This document shows positions 37,528 through 46,569 of a stretch of DNA of 64,000 bases, piece by piece. Below the pieces are notes generated by a model. It did not search any database. It worked only from the letters and a program-made list of their open reading frames with translations, and was not told the DNA's origin. The stretch is from contig CP099514.1 of NCBI GenBank assembly GCA_025809375.1, positions 2,841,528-2,905,527 on the forward strand, in the 5' to 3' direction. Every line of letters starts with the position of its first letter. Within the stretch, counting starts at the first letter, position 1. Made by a program: the position numbers and the translations under genes. This stretch comes from Bacillus zhangzhouensis. GTDB lineage: Bacteria; Bacillota; Bacilli; Bacillales; Bacillaceae.

Positions 37528-39024
37528 TTATTTTATGTCAAAGTAGTTGGACACACCAGTCGCAATCCCAGAAGCCAGCCGATCCTTTGCAGCGGTTGAT
37601 TTTAAAATACCCGCATCGATTGGACTTGTTACAAAGCCGGTTTCTAGCAAGATGCTCGGCATTCTGGAATACTTGATGACATAGAACCCTGCTGTTTTTA
37701 CTCCGCGATCTCTTGTTCCAAGTGCCCTGACCATTCGGGGCTGAATCTGTTGTGCCAGCTTGGCACTATTAGCTCCCGCATATGTCGTATCATAATACGT
37801 CTCTGTTCCATTCGCACGGCTGTTATCATTTGCGTTGGCGTGGATACTAATGAATACATCAGCACTTGCCTGCGCTCCTTTACTGACACGTGTCTGCAAG
37901 GAGTCAAATGTATCACCTGTTCTAGACATGACAGTAAGGGCGCCCGCTTGATTAAGCCTCGACTGCAGCTTTAATGCTACTTCTAAGTTGATGTTCTTTT
38001 CAAGCAGCCCATTCCCTACCGCTCCAGCATCCTGTGCACCATGACCTGGATCAATAAAAACCGTTTCTCCTAACACCGCATTTTTCAACTGTGTGATAAC
38101 ATTCGTTTGAATGGTTGATGTTCCGCCTACCACAGAAAATGCTGACATCTGTTTTGTTCCAATGACTTTTCTGATGGCATTCGGCACCGTTTGAGCGTCT
38201 GTGAGAAGAAGAGTTTGTCCCTGTTTCGCCGCTATACTTGCCGCAGCTGCTGCATCTGCATAGGCATACCCATGACTCATAAATGTTTGACTTGTCTTCA
38301 TTGGATAAGTTTTAGCAATACGGGCAGCAACCTCATACCGATTGGCTCCGCTTATTCTGACTGGTGTTGGAAGCTTTTGAAAAGCGGTTTTATTGACACT
38401 TGCTTCTCCGCCGATCACAATGGTCCGCTTGACCGCTTTGCTTTTTAATAGATTGGCTGTTTCCTGGCGAAGCCCTTTCGCTTCTGTTAATAAAATGGGA
38501 TAGCCTTGTTTGGCAGCGTACGGAGCAATCGCGACAGCATCAGCATAAGCAGAACCATTCACGACGACAGCCGCACTCGCCCCCTTCATGTGCTTAGCCA
38601 CATTTGCCGCCAATTCATAGCGGTTCTTTCCTTGAATACGGGAAACGGATAGATTCATCGCTTTTAGCTGCTTCACGACTTTTTCAGAAATACTCGCAGT
38701 CCCGCCAAGAATCGTTACCCGCTTCGTTTTCAGCTGCTGCAACCCTGTCTTTAAAGCACCTGAAAGACTGCCAGCATTCGTTAACAAGACTGGGGCCCCT
38801 TGTTGATAAGCATAAGGCACAGCACTCAGGGCATCTGCATAAGCATCACCGCCCACAAGAACAACTGCAGACGCTTTTTGCCAGCCCCTTTTTGCGGCAT
38901 TTACCGCCACCTCATACCGATTGCTTCCTTCTATCCTCGATACAGTGTGCTGAGCAAAAACGGATGGTGTATATAAACATAGTGAAATAGCAATCAGTAA
39001 CATACATTTGATATCAAAACGCAT
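37528..39024 (-). CDS. N-acetylmuramoyl-L-alanine amidase, second LytC paralogue
   Basis: A 498-residue secreted autolysin. After a signal peptide (to about residue 24, SVFAQ) come three CWB2 wall-binding repeats (each with a VSRI-type start and a NRYE motif) to about residue 315. The C-terminal amidase_3 domain has the zinc ligands in FIDPGHGAQD, ISIHANAND and LLETGFVTS. ATG 39024 has AAGGAGG. It closely parallels the lytC gene upstream in architecture but with many substitutions, so the duplication is not recent. A terminator separates the two, so it may be expressed separately. Confidence 0.93.
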   Translation of the reverse strand: MRFDIKCMLLIAISLCLYTPSVFAQHTVSRIEGSNRYEVAVNAAKRGWQKASAVVLVGGDAYADALSAVPYAYQQGAPVLLTNAGSLSGALKTGLQQLKTKRVTILGGTASISEKVVKQLKAMNLSVSRIQGKNRYELAANVAKHMKGASAAVVVNGSAYADAVAIAPYAAKQGYPILLTEAKGLRQETANLLKSKAVKRTIVIGGEASVNKTAFQKLPTPVRISGANRYEVAARIAKTYPMKTSQTFMSHGYAYADAAAAASIAAKQGQTLLLTDAQTVPNAIRKVIGTKQMSAFSVVGGTSTIQTNVITQLKNAVLGETVFIDPGHGAQDAGAVGNGLLEKNINLEVALKLQSRLNQAGALTVMSRTGDTFDSLQTRVSKGAQASADVFISIHANANDNSRANGTETYYDTTYAGANSAKLAQQIQPRMVRALGTRDRGVKTAGFYVIKYSRMPSILLETGFVTSPIDAGILKSTAAKDRLASGIATGVSNYFDIK

Positions 39025-39071
39025 GAAGTCAACCTCCTTGGTTTGACCCTTTCACCCAAGGATGACTTTTG

Positions 39072-39105
39072 AAAAAAGGCTGCCGAGTATGTTCTCGAGC
39101 AGCCC
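39072..39105 (-). terminator. Terminator after lytC
   Basis: On the minus strand GGGCTGCTCGAG and CTCGGCAGCC pair (one bulged base) and are followed by TTTTTT. A second small stem (CCTGAGG/CCTCAGG, about 39119-39135) lies between it and the lytC stop. Confidence 0.85.
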
Positions 39106-39144
39106 AAGAGGAGTATCTGAGGCACCCCTCAGGTTTTTGTTTTC

Positions 39145-40635
39145 TTATCTAAAATAACCTGACACACCGCTTGAAATGCCTGACGCTAATCGATCTTTAT
39201 ACGTAGCAGATTTCAAGATGTTTGAATCAACTGGACTGGAAACAAAACCAGTTTCTAAAAGAACGCTCGGCATCTTAGAATATTTAATGACGTAGAAGCC
39301 AGCTGTTTTCACACCACGGTCTCTTGTACCTAGTGCACTGACCATTTTAGGTTGGATTTTTTGCGCCAGCTTCAGGCTGTTTGAAGCCGCATATGTTTTG
39401 TCATAGTACGTTTCTGTTCCATTCGCACTCCTGTTATCATTTGAATTCGCATGGACACTAATGAAGATATCTGCTTTCGCTTTGGCACCTTTACTCACTC
39501 GTGTTTGAAGACTATCAAATGTGTCTGATGTTCTTGACATGGTAACAAGTGCACCAGCATTGTTTAATTTCGTATTTAAACGCTTTGCTACATCTAAATT
39601 CAAATTCTTTTCATATAATCCGTAACCTACAGCTCCTGAATCATGCGCGCCATGACCTGGATCAATGAATACTTTTTTCCCAACAGCCGGGTTTTTCAGC
39701 TGGTTTACAACAGTTGGTGTCACAGTATTTGTACTGCCTACGACAGTAAATTTGGTAATTTTCTTGCTGCTCACTGTTGCTCTTGTTACTTTTGGCAGCG
39801 TCTTTTCATTCGTTAGAAGCAATGCTTTGTTTTGCTTCGCTGCAATGCCTGCAGCAGAAGATGAAGTGGCATAGCCAAATCCTCTTCCTACATAGGTATT
39901 ATTGACGCTCATATTGTACTTTTTCACAATATTCGCCGCGACATCATAACGAGTCGAGCCTTTGATTCGTGTTGGAGATTTCAATTGTTTATAAGCTGCT
40001 TTTGTGACGTAATTCTCTCCGCCAACTACAATGGTTTGTTTCACATTGCTTGCTTTTGCAACAGAAGCGATTTCAGAACGAAGTCCCTTTTTATCTGTGT
40101 ATAGAATTGGGAACCCTTTTTGAGCTGCTACAGGTGCAATCGCAATCCCATGTGCATAGAAAGAACCTTCAACGACAACGACACCTGCTGGCTTTTTCAT
40201 TTTTTTCGCGATATTGGCAGACAGCTCATATCGGTTCTTTCCTGAAATACGCTGTGTGGAGATGCCCATTTTCTTCACTTGATTGACCACGTTGTTTGAC
40301 ACACTTGATGTGCTGCCTAAAATGATCACCGTCTTTGTTTTTAATGAAGTTAGAGCTTTCTTTGTAGCACCCGAAAGGTTTTTACTGTTTGTGTAAAGAA
40401 CTGGTGCATTTTTTTGGCGTGCAAGTGGAATTCCTGCTGTTGCATCTGCATATGCAGTTTTCCCTACTAAAACAACTGTACTTGCAGTTCCCCATCCTTT
40501 TTTCGCTACGTTTGCCGCTACAGCATATCTGCTCCCACCATCAATTCTTGAGACTGAATTGTCGGCCAATGCTGTTGGAACGATAACGAAAATGGCGATG
40601 AGGCTGAGGATGGCTGTTTTCATCATTGAGCGCAT
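39145..40635 (-). CDS. lytC: N-acetylmuramoyl-L-alanine amidase LytC (CwlB)
   Basis: A 496-residue autolysin of the same length as B. subtilis LytC, beginning with a signal peptide ending TALADNSV. Three CWB2 repeats precede an amidase_3 domain with DPGHGAHDSG, ISVHANSND and LLETGFVSS, which contain the zinc-binding His and Glu residues. It cuts the bond between MurNAc and L-Ala in wall turnover, motility and lysis. ATG 40635 follows AGGAGG. It lies directly after lytB, so it is the positional lytC of the lytABC operon. Confidence 0.96.
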   Translation of the reverse strand: MRSMMKTAILSLIAIFVIVPTALADNSVSRIDGGSRYAVAANVAKKGWGTASTVVLVGKTAYADATAGIPLARQKNAPVLYTNSKNLSGATKKALTSLKTKTVIILGSTSSVSNNVVNQVKKMGISTQRISGKNRYELSANIAKKMKKPAGVVVVEGSFYAHGIAIAPVAAQKGFPILYTDKKGLRSEIASVAKASNVKQTIVVGGENYVTKAAYKQLKSPTRIKGSTRYDVAANIVKKYNMSVNNTYVGRGFGYATSSSAAGIAAKQNKALLLTNEKTLPKVTRATVSSKKITKFTVVGSTNTVTPTVVNQLKNPAVGKKVFIDPGHGAHDSGAVGYGLYEKNLNLDVAKRLNTKLNNAGALVTMSRTSDTFDSLQTRVSKGAKAKADIFISVHANSNDNRSANGTETYYDKTYAASNSLKLAQKIQPKMVSALGTRDRGVKTAGFYVIKYSKMPSVLLETGFVSSPVDSNILKSATYKDRLASGISSGVSGYFR

Positions 40636-40658
40636 CTTCTATGTCCTCCTTTTACCTT

Positions 40659-42767
40659 TTAATAGTTTGTTAGTTTTGTACCTGGATAGTAGAACGAGAG
40701 TATGGAAGAATATGAGTTGCCAGATTCAGCTCTCGCTTTGGCTCCATATTGGCTCATACCAATACCGTGGCCATACCCTTTTCCTGAAATCGTGAAGTCA
40801 TTTTTATTGTTCTTGACTGACGCAAACGTGCTTTTCACTTTTGTTGCGCCCATGACTGATCGAAACTCGGTCATTTTCATACTTGCCGTTGTGCTTTTGT
40901 TCACCGAATATGTGCCTTTTTTGTTTTTCAGATGGTATGTCAGTTTGATTGATACCGTCTTCGCCCGCTGGCCTTTTGTTTTCCCTGAGAACGTCAGACT
41001 TGAGATGGATGCGATTTTCATATCAGATGCAGCGGTTTCTTTGTTTTTGAGCAGCCATGATTTCAGACCAGCAAGATCAGCTGCATTTGTCTCTTTTGCC
41101 TTAGACCATTGAGATGCTGCTGTACTAGCAGTCAATGTCGTGCCCAGTTGTTTTTTAGAGAGTTTCAGTGTCCATGAATTGACTGGATCTTTTGGATCCT
41201 TTTTGGCCACTAAGTATGGCAGTGCATTCCCCCATACTTCTTCACTTGCCTCTGTATAACCGCCGTTGCTAGAGTAATAGGTTGCTGAAATGAGCTGATT
41301 ATTGTATTTCAGAACCTTTCCTTTTGTGGCATCGACAGCTTTTGTCGAATTTGTGTACCAGTTATATCCTCCATAGACTTGGAAGGCTGTTGTATCAGGG
41401 ACGACTTTTCCAATACTTTTCACCGAATACGTTCTAGCGGCAACCGCCTGTGCTTTTAGCGCTTCAACATGCCAGCTTGCAGGCATTTCATTTGGTACTA
41501 CGCCTTTTAGATAGTCTTCAAATGGAATCTTTTCAAGAGTCGGCCTGATATACCCTGATTCAATTGCAAAGTTTACGCTGCCTAAATACGGCTTTCCTGC
41601 AATTTGAAGGACATTTTTTGTTGAATATTTCTCAGGAACAACTCTTACTGTGTTATACGTCTTTATGCCTTTTAATGAAATTTTTCCGTTAGAAATATTC
41701 AATTGGTAGTTTTGATTTTTTTTCAGATAGACTTGTTTGGCTAATGAATTTTTCAAGCTATCTTTAATCGCACTTGTGCTGCCAGCAAGATGATAAGCAT
41801 ATGTACCTTTTTCTTTCAACAGTGCTTTTAAAGACGCTGTGACAGAATCGGGTTTTACATACACAACAGTACTATTAGACTTTGCAGCCAATTGAGAAAG
41901 CGGCATCGCATAAATATAGCTAGAGGCTTTTGCCAAATAAACTTTATCTGCATTAATATTTAATTTCTTTATAATATTCACAGATAATTCATAGCGATTG
42001 GCCCCGCTGATTCTAGTCACCTGTGAGGTTTTTTTGATTTGATTTTCAACTTTTTGTCCAGTGCTTTTCGTACTGCCGATGATGATTACTTTACTCGGCA
42101 TTCTATAGGACGGAATATAATCTTTTTTTGTTAACAGAATAGGGTAGCCTTTTCTGGATGCATAGGACGCAATTGCAATCCCATTCATAAATGAGTTCCC
42201 GCCGACAACGACAGCTTGCTTATAGTTACCCATTTCTTTAGCGATTTTTTGGGAGATTTCAAACTTGTCTTTTCCACTAATGCGTCTGACTTTGCCATAC
42301 TTTTTAATAGACTTCTCAGCAGCTGTTGAAATGCTTTTCGTATTTCCGACAATCAGAATGTTATCCGGCTTCATTTTCTTCAGCTGGTTTTCTGTTGTTT
42401 TCGTAAGCTTTTCAATATTCGTATACAAAATAGGTGCGCCTAGTTTGTATGCTAACGGTGATACAGAAATAGCATGATCAAATGCATCACGACTGACAAT
42501 GACAACAGTTGATGGATTTTTCCAGCCAGCAGATGCGATGCTATTGGCTACTTCATATCGATTTTTGCCATCGTATCTTTTCGTGACAGCCACATTCGAA
42601 CCTGAAAGCTTGTATTCTCCAGTTGTGGATACATCCATCGTTTTTTTGTTTCCGATATAATTAGACAATTTCACTGAAATTGTCGAGCTAGCCATGGCAG
42701 ACTGAAAGGGTGCAACTAGTAGAGTCAGTATCATGAGAGCAATGAGTGTAACGCCTGTTTTTTTCAA
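40659..42767 (-). CDS. lytB: Amidase modifier/SpoIID-domain protein LytB
   Basis: A 702-residue secreted protein. After the signal peptide (about 1-27) it has CWB2-like repeats (residues about 60-330) and then a SpoIID domain with VVPNEMPASWHVEALKAQAV and SSNGGYTEASEEVWG. The latter fold processes glycan in spore formation; LytB stimulates LytC in B. subtilis. Length agrees with B. subtilis LytB (about 705). It lies between lytA and lytC with gaps of 23-24 bases. Confidence 0.95.
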   Translation of the reverse strand: MKKTGVTLIALMILTLLVAPFQSAMASSTISVKLSNYIGNKKTMDVSTTGEYKLSGSNVAVTKRYDGKNRYEVANSIASAGWKNPSTVVIVSRDAFDHAISVSPLAYKLGAPILYTNIEKLTKTTENQLKKMKPDNILIVGNTKSISTAAEKSIKKYGKVRRISGKDKFEISQKIAKEMGNYKQAVVVGGNSFMNGIAIASYASRKGYPILLTKKDYIPSYRMPSKVIIIGSTKSTGQKVENQIKKTSQVTRISGANRYELSVNIIKKLNINADKVYLAKASSYIYAMPLSQLAAKSNSTVVYVKPDSVTASLKALLKEKGTYAYHLAGSTSAIKDSLKNSLAKQVYLKKNQNYQLNISNGKISLKGIKTYNTVRVVPEKYSTKNVLQIAGKPYLGSVNFAIESGYIRPTLEKIPFEDYLKGVVPNEMPASWHVEALKAQAVAARTYSVKSIGKVVPDTTAFQVYGGYNWYTNSTKAVDATKGKVLKYNNQLISATYYSSNGGYTEASEEVWGNALPYLVAKKDPKDPVNSWTLKLSKKQLGTTLTASTAASQWSKAKETNAADLAGLKSWLLKNKETAASDMKIASISSLTFSGKTKGQRAKTVSIKLTYHLKNKKGTYSVNKSTTASMKMTEFRSVMGATKVKSTFASVKNNKNDFTISGKGYGHGIGMSQYGAKARAESGNSYSSILSFYYPGTKLTNY

Positions 42768-42791
42768 TTTTGTTCATCCCGCCCGTCTTTG

Positions 42792-43115
42792 TTACTTCTG
42801 TTTTTCAATCTTCTGGATTTCCTTTTGACCATTGTCATTAATAAAGTAAGAGATTTCTACTGTGTCTCCTGGTTTAAATTCATTTAATACATCTTTAAAA
42901 TTTTCCGTAAATTCATAGCTTAAAGTCGTATTCACTTTTTTCACTTCGACTGTATGTGTATCAGCCATTCCAATAAATTCAGCTTTCTCTTCCAGTACCT
43001 GAGGAGTTGAACTGCTTGTCTTGTTTTCTCCTGTTGACTCCTCAGCCGTTCCACATGCTGTGAGCACGATACCTAGTAGCAGTATTAAGAACGGTAAAAC
43101 GACGATTTTCTTCAT
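42792..43115 (-). CDS. lytA: Autolysin-operon lipoprotein LytA
   Basis: A 107-residue lipoprotein starting at ATG 43115 (MKKIVVLPFLILL), with GAGGTG 6 bases upstream; a GTG 9 bases earlier overlaps that site. The lipobox is LTAC. A short Ser/Thr linker leads to the LytA core (EFIGMADTHTVEVKKVN...FKPGDTVEISY). LytA helps secretion of the lyt autolysins. First gene of lytABC, divergent from lytR. Confidence 0.93.
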   Translation of the reverse strand: MKKIVVLPFLILLLGIVLTACGTAEESTGENKTSSSTPQVLEEKAEFIGMADTHTVEVKKVNTTLSYEFTENFKDVLNEFKPGDTVEISYFINDNGQKEIQKIEKQK

Positions 43116-43135
43116 TTTTTTCACCTCATGTCTTT

Positions 43136-43161
43136 GTATCGTCTTATAACTTATTATTTTA
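43136..43161 (-). promoter_or_regulatory. Possible SigD promoter of lytABC
   Basis: The minus strand reads TAAA, 14 bases, GACGATAC, a SigD-like pair with one base less than the usual spacing, ending 20 bases before lytA. In B. subtilis lytABC is transcribed by SigA and SigD. The resulting leader would be very short. Confidence 0.45.
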
Positions 43162-43235
43162 AGGTAAATTTAAGGTTTTTTGAAACCTTTTTTTTGTTAC
43201 AACGTCTATATCTAGGTTCAGAGTAAAAAAATAAC

Positions 43236-43264
43236 TTGTTTATCAAGAATCGTAAACCTATAAT
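43236..43264 (+). promoter_or_regulatory. SigA promoter of lytR
   Basis: TTGTTT, 17 bases, TATAAT on the plus strand, ending 33 bases before the lytR start. The -10 is perfect and the -35 has the TTG. Confidence 0.7.
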
Positions 43265-43297
43265 CATGGGAGAATCATAGAAAAGGTGAGGGACATT

Positions 43298-44218
43298 ATG
43301 AGAGCTGAAAGAAAAAGAAAGAAGAAAAAGGTTCTTTGGATTGTTTTATCGATAATTGGCTTATTCGTATTAGCAACTGGCGGATACGCATACCATCTTT
43401 GGAACACAGCAGCATCGACCGTCGCAGGCATTCAGGAGAATTTAAAGAAGTCAGATAAGCGTGACAAAGATGTTGATTTAAGTAAGAAAGACCCGGTTTC
43501 TATTTTAATCATGGGCGTCGATGAACGAAAAAATGACCGAGGCCGTGCAGATACATTAATATATATGACAGTAAATCCGAAAACGAAAACGACCGAGATG
43601 GTGAGCATCCCGCGTGATACGTATACGAAAATTGCTGGAAAAGGCACAATGGATAAAATCAACCATTCCTATGCATTCGGCGGTATACAAATGGCAGCAG
43701 ATACGGTAGAGGAACTGCTTGATGTACCTGTTGATTACTTCGTTAAAGTCAATATGGAAAGCTTTAAGGATATTGTCGATACACTTGGCGGTATTACGGT
43801 GAACAGCACGTTTGCATTTAGCTATGACGGCCACTCATTTGGCACAGGAAAAATTAACCTGAATGGGGATCAAGCCCTTGCCTATACGAGAATGAGAAAG
43901 CAAGATCCAAAGGGTGACTTCGGACGTCAGCAAAGACAGCGCCAAGTCATTGAAGGCATCATTGCAAAAGGCGCCAACATTTCATCTGTTACAAAATTCG
44001 GTGATATGTTCAAAGTCGTGGAAAACAATATGAAAACAAATATGTCATTTGATGATATGTGGGTGATGATGAATGATTATCGTGATGCAAGACAGCATGT
44101 AAAACAGCACGAACTAAAAGGATCAGGCGCACGTATCAATCATATTTATTACTATCAGCTTGATGACAGCAGTCTTGCCAATGTGAAGAAGGAGTTGAAG
44201 GAAAGTCTGGAGCAGTAA
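43298..44218 (+). CDS. lytR: LCP family protein LytR (TagU)
   Basis: A 306-residue LCP protein; ATG 43298 follows AGGTGAGG and gives the exact length of B. subtilis LytR. A cytoplasmic basic segment, one signal anchor (about 13-35) and the LCP domain with RGRADTL, SIPRDTY and YTRMRKQDPKGDFGRQQRQ are seen. It transfers wall polymers from the lipid carrier to peptidoglycan and was first described as a regulator of lytABC. Divergent from lytA and convergent with mnaA. Confidence 0.95.
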   Translation: MRAERKRKKKKVLWIVLSIIGLFVLATGGYAYHLWNTAASTVAGIQENLKKSDKRDKDVDLSKKDPVSILIMGVDERKNDRGRADTLIYMTVNPKTKTTEMVSIPRDTYTKIAGKGTMDKINHSYAFGGIQMAADTVEELLDVPVDYFVKVNMESFKDIVDTLGGITVNSTFAFSYDGHSFGTGKINLNGDQALAYTRMRKQDPKGDFGRQQRQRQVIEGIIAKGANISSVTKFGDMFKVVENNMKTNMSFDDMWVMMNDYRDARQHVKQHELKGSGARINHIYYYQLDDSSLANVKKELKESLEQ

Positions 44219-44252
44219 AAAAGAAGACTACAGAAATGCAGTCTTCTTTTTT
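44217..44252. terminator. Bidirectional terminator between lytR and mnaA
   Basis: AAAAAAGAAGACT (44217-44229) pairs with AGTCTTCTTTTTT (44240-44252) across a 10-nt loop, serving both converging genes. Confidence 0.88.
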
Positions 44253-45390
44253 ATGAATGAAATGGAACGGGTTTTTTTTCACTTAATCCAAAACGATGGA
44301 GAAGCTCTTCGACAATTCGTTTTGACGCTTGTCCATCACCATATGGGTTGGACGCCTTCGACATGTTGTCGTACTCTTTCTGATCGACTAGCAACTGTTT
44401 TGTCATGTTGTAAATGGTCTCTTCATCTGTACCCGCGAGCTTAAGCGTACCAGCTTTCACGCCTTCAGGGCGTTCTGTTGTATCACGCAGCACTAATACT
44501 GGCTTCCCTAGAGAAGGAGCTTCCTCTTGTACACCGCCAGAATCCGTTAATATAAAGTGTGAGGCAGCAGCGAAGTTATGGAAATCAACGACTTCGAGCG
44601 GCTCAATTAAGTGTACACGATCAACTTCATTGAATTCTGTCTGAGCCGCATCACGAACAGCAGGGTTTAAATGTACAGGATATACAACCTGAACATCTTC
44701 AAACTCTTCTACAATACGTCTAATCGCTCTAAACATGTTTTTCATCGGCTGGCCGAGATTCTCCCTGCGATGAGCTGTTAACAAGATCATTTTATCTGTG
44801 CCTATTTTCTCTAAAATAGGGTGTTGATACTGCTTTGTAACCGTTGTTTGCAATGCATCAATCGCAGTATTCCCCGTCACACAAATGGTCTCTTCTTTTT
44901 TATTTTCAATTAAAAGATTCTGCTTCGCCTCATTTGTAGGAGCAAAATGAATATCAGCAATAGTACCTGTCATTTGTCGGTTCAATTCCTCAGGGAACGG
45001 CGAGTATTTATCGTGTGTTCTTAAACCCGCTTCAACGTGACCGACTGAAATTTGGTGGTAGAAGGCAGCCAAGCTTCCTGCAAAGGTTGTTGTTGTGTCT
45101 CCATGAACAAGGACAATATCAGGTTTTTCCTCTTGGAATAATTGATCTAGTTTCAATAGTGCATTTGATGTGATTTCAGATAATGTCTGGCGCTGCTTCA
45201 TGATATTTAAATCATGATCTGGCGTAATAGAAAAAGCCTCAAGGACTTGATCAAGCATTTCTCTATGCTGAGCTGTTACAGTAACAATCGAATGTATCTG
45301 TGGATGTTTATTCAGTTCAAGGACAAGTGGCGCCATTTTGATTGCTTCAGGTCTAGTACCGAAAATAGTCATTACATTTAGTTTTTTCAC
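44251..45390 (-). CDS. mnaA: UDP-GlcNAc 2-epimerase MnaA
   Basis: A 379-residue non-hydrolysing UDP-GlcNAc 2-epimerase that makes UDP-ManNAc, the donor for TagA. The GTG at 45390 (VKKLNVMTIFGTRPEA) with AAGAGG upstream fits the family start; the frame from 45435 is too long. Motifs: FGTRPEAIKMAP, HVEAGLRTHDKYSPFPEE, LTAHRRENLG and LTDSGGVQEEAPSLGKPVLVLR. In B. subtilis it is yvyH, beside gtaB, as here. Confidence 0.95.
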   Translation of the reverse strand: MKKLNVMTIFGTRPEAIKMAPLVLELNKHPQIHSIVTVTAQHREMLDQVLEAFSITPDHDLNIMKQRQTLSEITSNALLKLDQLFQEEKPDIVLVHGDTTTTFAGSLAAFYHQISVGHVEAGLRTHDKYSPFPEELNRQMTGTIADIHFAPTNEAKQNLLIENKKEETICVTGNTAIDALQTTVTKQYQHPILEKIGTDKMILLTAHRRENLGQPMKNMFRAIRRIVEEFEDVQVVYPVHLNPAVRDAAQTEFNEVDRVHLIEPLEVVDFHNFAAASHFILTDSGGVQEEAPSLGKPVLVLRDTTERPEGVKAGTLKLAGTDEETIYNMTKQLLVDQKEYDNMSKASNPYGDGQASKRIVEELLHRFGLSEKKPVPFHS

Positions 45391-45471
45391 TTGTTTATGC
45401 CTCTTTCTTAGTATATTACTTTCAATTATACACAATTGGAAGGATAAAATTAATGATATAAAAAAAAGAAA

Positions 45472-45517
45472 TTTACATTGAATTAACGTTAAAATTCTCT
45501 TTCCTTTACAATTAACA
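45472..45517. promoter_or_regulatory. Possible PhoP-type repeats between mnaA and gtaB
   Basis: The 269-bp, AT-rich space between divergent mnaA and gtaB holds TTTACA-N5-TTAACG (45472-45488) and, further on, TTTACA and TTAACA (45505-45517) with irregular spacing. The first pair has PhoP spacing, the second does not. No stronger signal was seen in this space. Confidence 0.35.
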
Positions 45518-45659
45518 TTTAAAATATGAATTATCTAAAATTCATTTTAGTGAAATCATTTGTCTTTCCTATGATTTGTAAGTTACACTTTAAACAGACG
45601 ACCAAGATCAAACTGTGAAATAGAAATCGGTTATCTATGTAAGGAAGGTGCAAAGTTCA

Positions 45660-46541
45660 TTGAAAAAAGTACGTAAAGCCATTATACCAGCTGCAGGTCT
45701 TGGGACACGTTTCCTCCCTGCAACAAAAGCAATGCCTAAAGAAATGCTGCCAATCGTTGATAAGCCAACCATTCAATATATTATTGAAGAAGCTGTTGAA
45801 TCAGGAATCGAAGACATTATTATCGTCACTGGAAAAGGAAAAAGAGCCATAGAGGATCATTTTGATTTTGCACCAGAGCTAGAGCGCAACCTTGAGGAAA
45901 AGGGAAAGAGCGAGCTTTTAGAAAAAGTGAGAAAATCCTCTAACATCGCTGACATTCATTACATACGTCAAAAAGAGCCTAAAGGACTCGGACACGCCGT
46001 TTGGTGCGCACGCAACTTTATCGGTGATGAGCCTTTTGCTGTTTTATTAGGGGATGACATTGTTCAAGCCGAAACACCTGGACTCCGCCAGCTGATGGAT
46101 GAATACGAAAAAACCCTATCATCTGTCATCGGTGTTCAGCAGGTAGCAGACAGCGATACGCATCGCTACGGGATCATCGATCCTCTTACACAAGAAGGAC
46201 GCCGCTACCAAGTCAAAAACTTTGTTGAAAAACCGCCGCAAGGAACAGCACCATCGAACCTAGCCATCTTAGGGCGCTATATTTTCACACCAGAGATCTT
46301 TATGTACCTAGATCAGCAAGAGATTGGTGCAGGCGGAGAAATTCAGCTGACAGATGCCATTCAAAAGCTGAATGATATCCAGCGTGTATTTGCCTATGAT
46401 TTCGAAGGGAAACGATATGATGTCGGCGAAAAGCAAGGCTTTATTGAAACGACGCTTGAGTTTGCTCTTCAGGATGAAGAATTGAAAAAGAAACTCATTC
46501 CATTTATGAAACAGCTTCTTGAAAAAGAAGAAGTGAATTAA
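45660..46541 (+). CDS. gtaB: UTP-glucose-1-phosphate uridylyltransferase GtaB
   Basis: A 293-residue enzyme making UDP-glucose for teichoic acid glucosylation, glycolipids and (through TuaD) UDP-glucuronate. The TTG at 45660 ([13 protein letters not shown]), with GGAAGGTG upstream, matches the family start. Motifs: [32 protein letters not shown] and [12 protein letters not shown]. Its UDP-glucose has no obvious TagE user in this window. Confidence 0.96.
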   Translation: MKKVRKAIIPAAGLGTRFLPATKAMPKEMLPIVDKPTIQYIIEEAVESGIEDIIIVTGKGKRAIEDHFDFAPELERNLEEKGKSELLEKVRKSSNIADIHYIRQKEPKGLGHAVWCARNFIGDEPFAVLLGDDIVQAETPGLRQLMDEYEKTLSSVIGVQQVADSDTHRYGIIDPLTQEGRRYQVKNFVEKPPQGTAPSNLAILGRYIFTPEIFMYLDQQEIGAGGEIQLTDAIQKLNDIQRVFAYDFEGKRYDVGEKQGFIETTLEFALQDEELKKKLIPFMKQLLEKEEVN

Positions 46542-46569
46542 AAAAGCTGCCGATGCCGGCAGCTTTTTT
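46540..46569. terminator. Bidirectional terminator between gtaB and tagH
   Basis: AAAAAAGCTGCCG (46540-46552) pairs with CGGCAGCTTTTTT (46557-46569), serving both converging genes. Confidence 0.92.

Noticed and set aside
39115-39140. CCTGAGGggtgCCTCAGG as an independent regulatory site after lytC.
   Set aside because: It is immediately followed by the stronger lytC terminator and has no T run; most likely part of the same 3' end.
40702-41112. A 136-codon open frame antisense to lytB, and similar antisense frames at 25996-26460, 52708-53112, 61391-61798 and 38604-38990.
   Set aside because: All lie opposite well-supported genes, lack ribosome sites and have compositions expected from the other strand.
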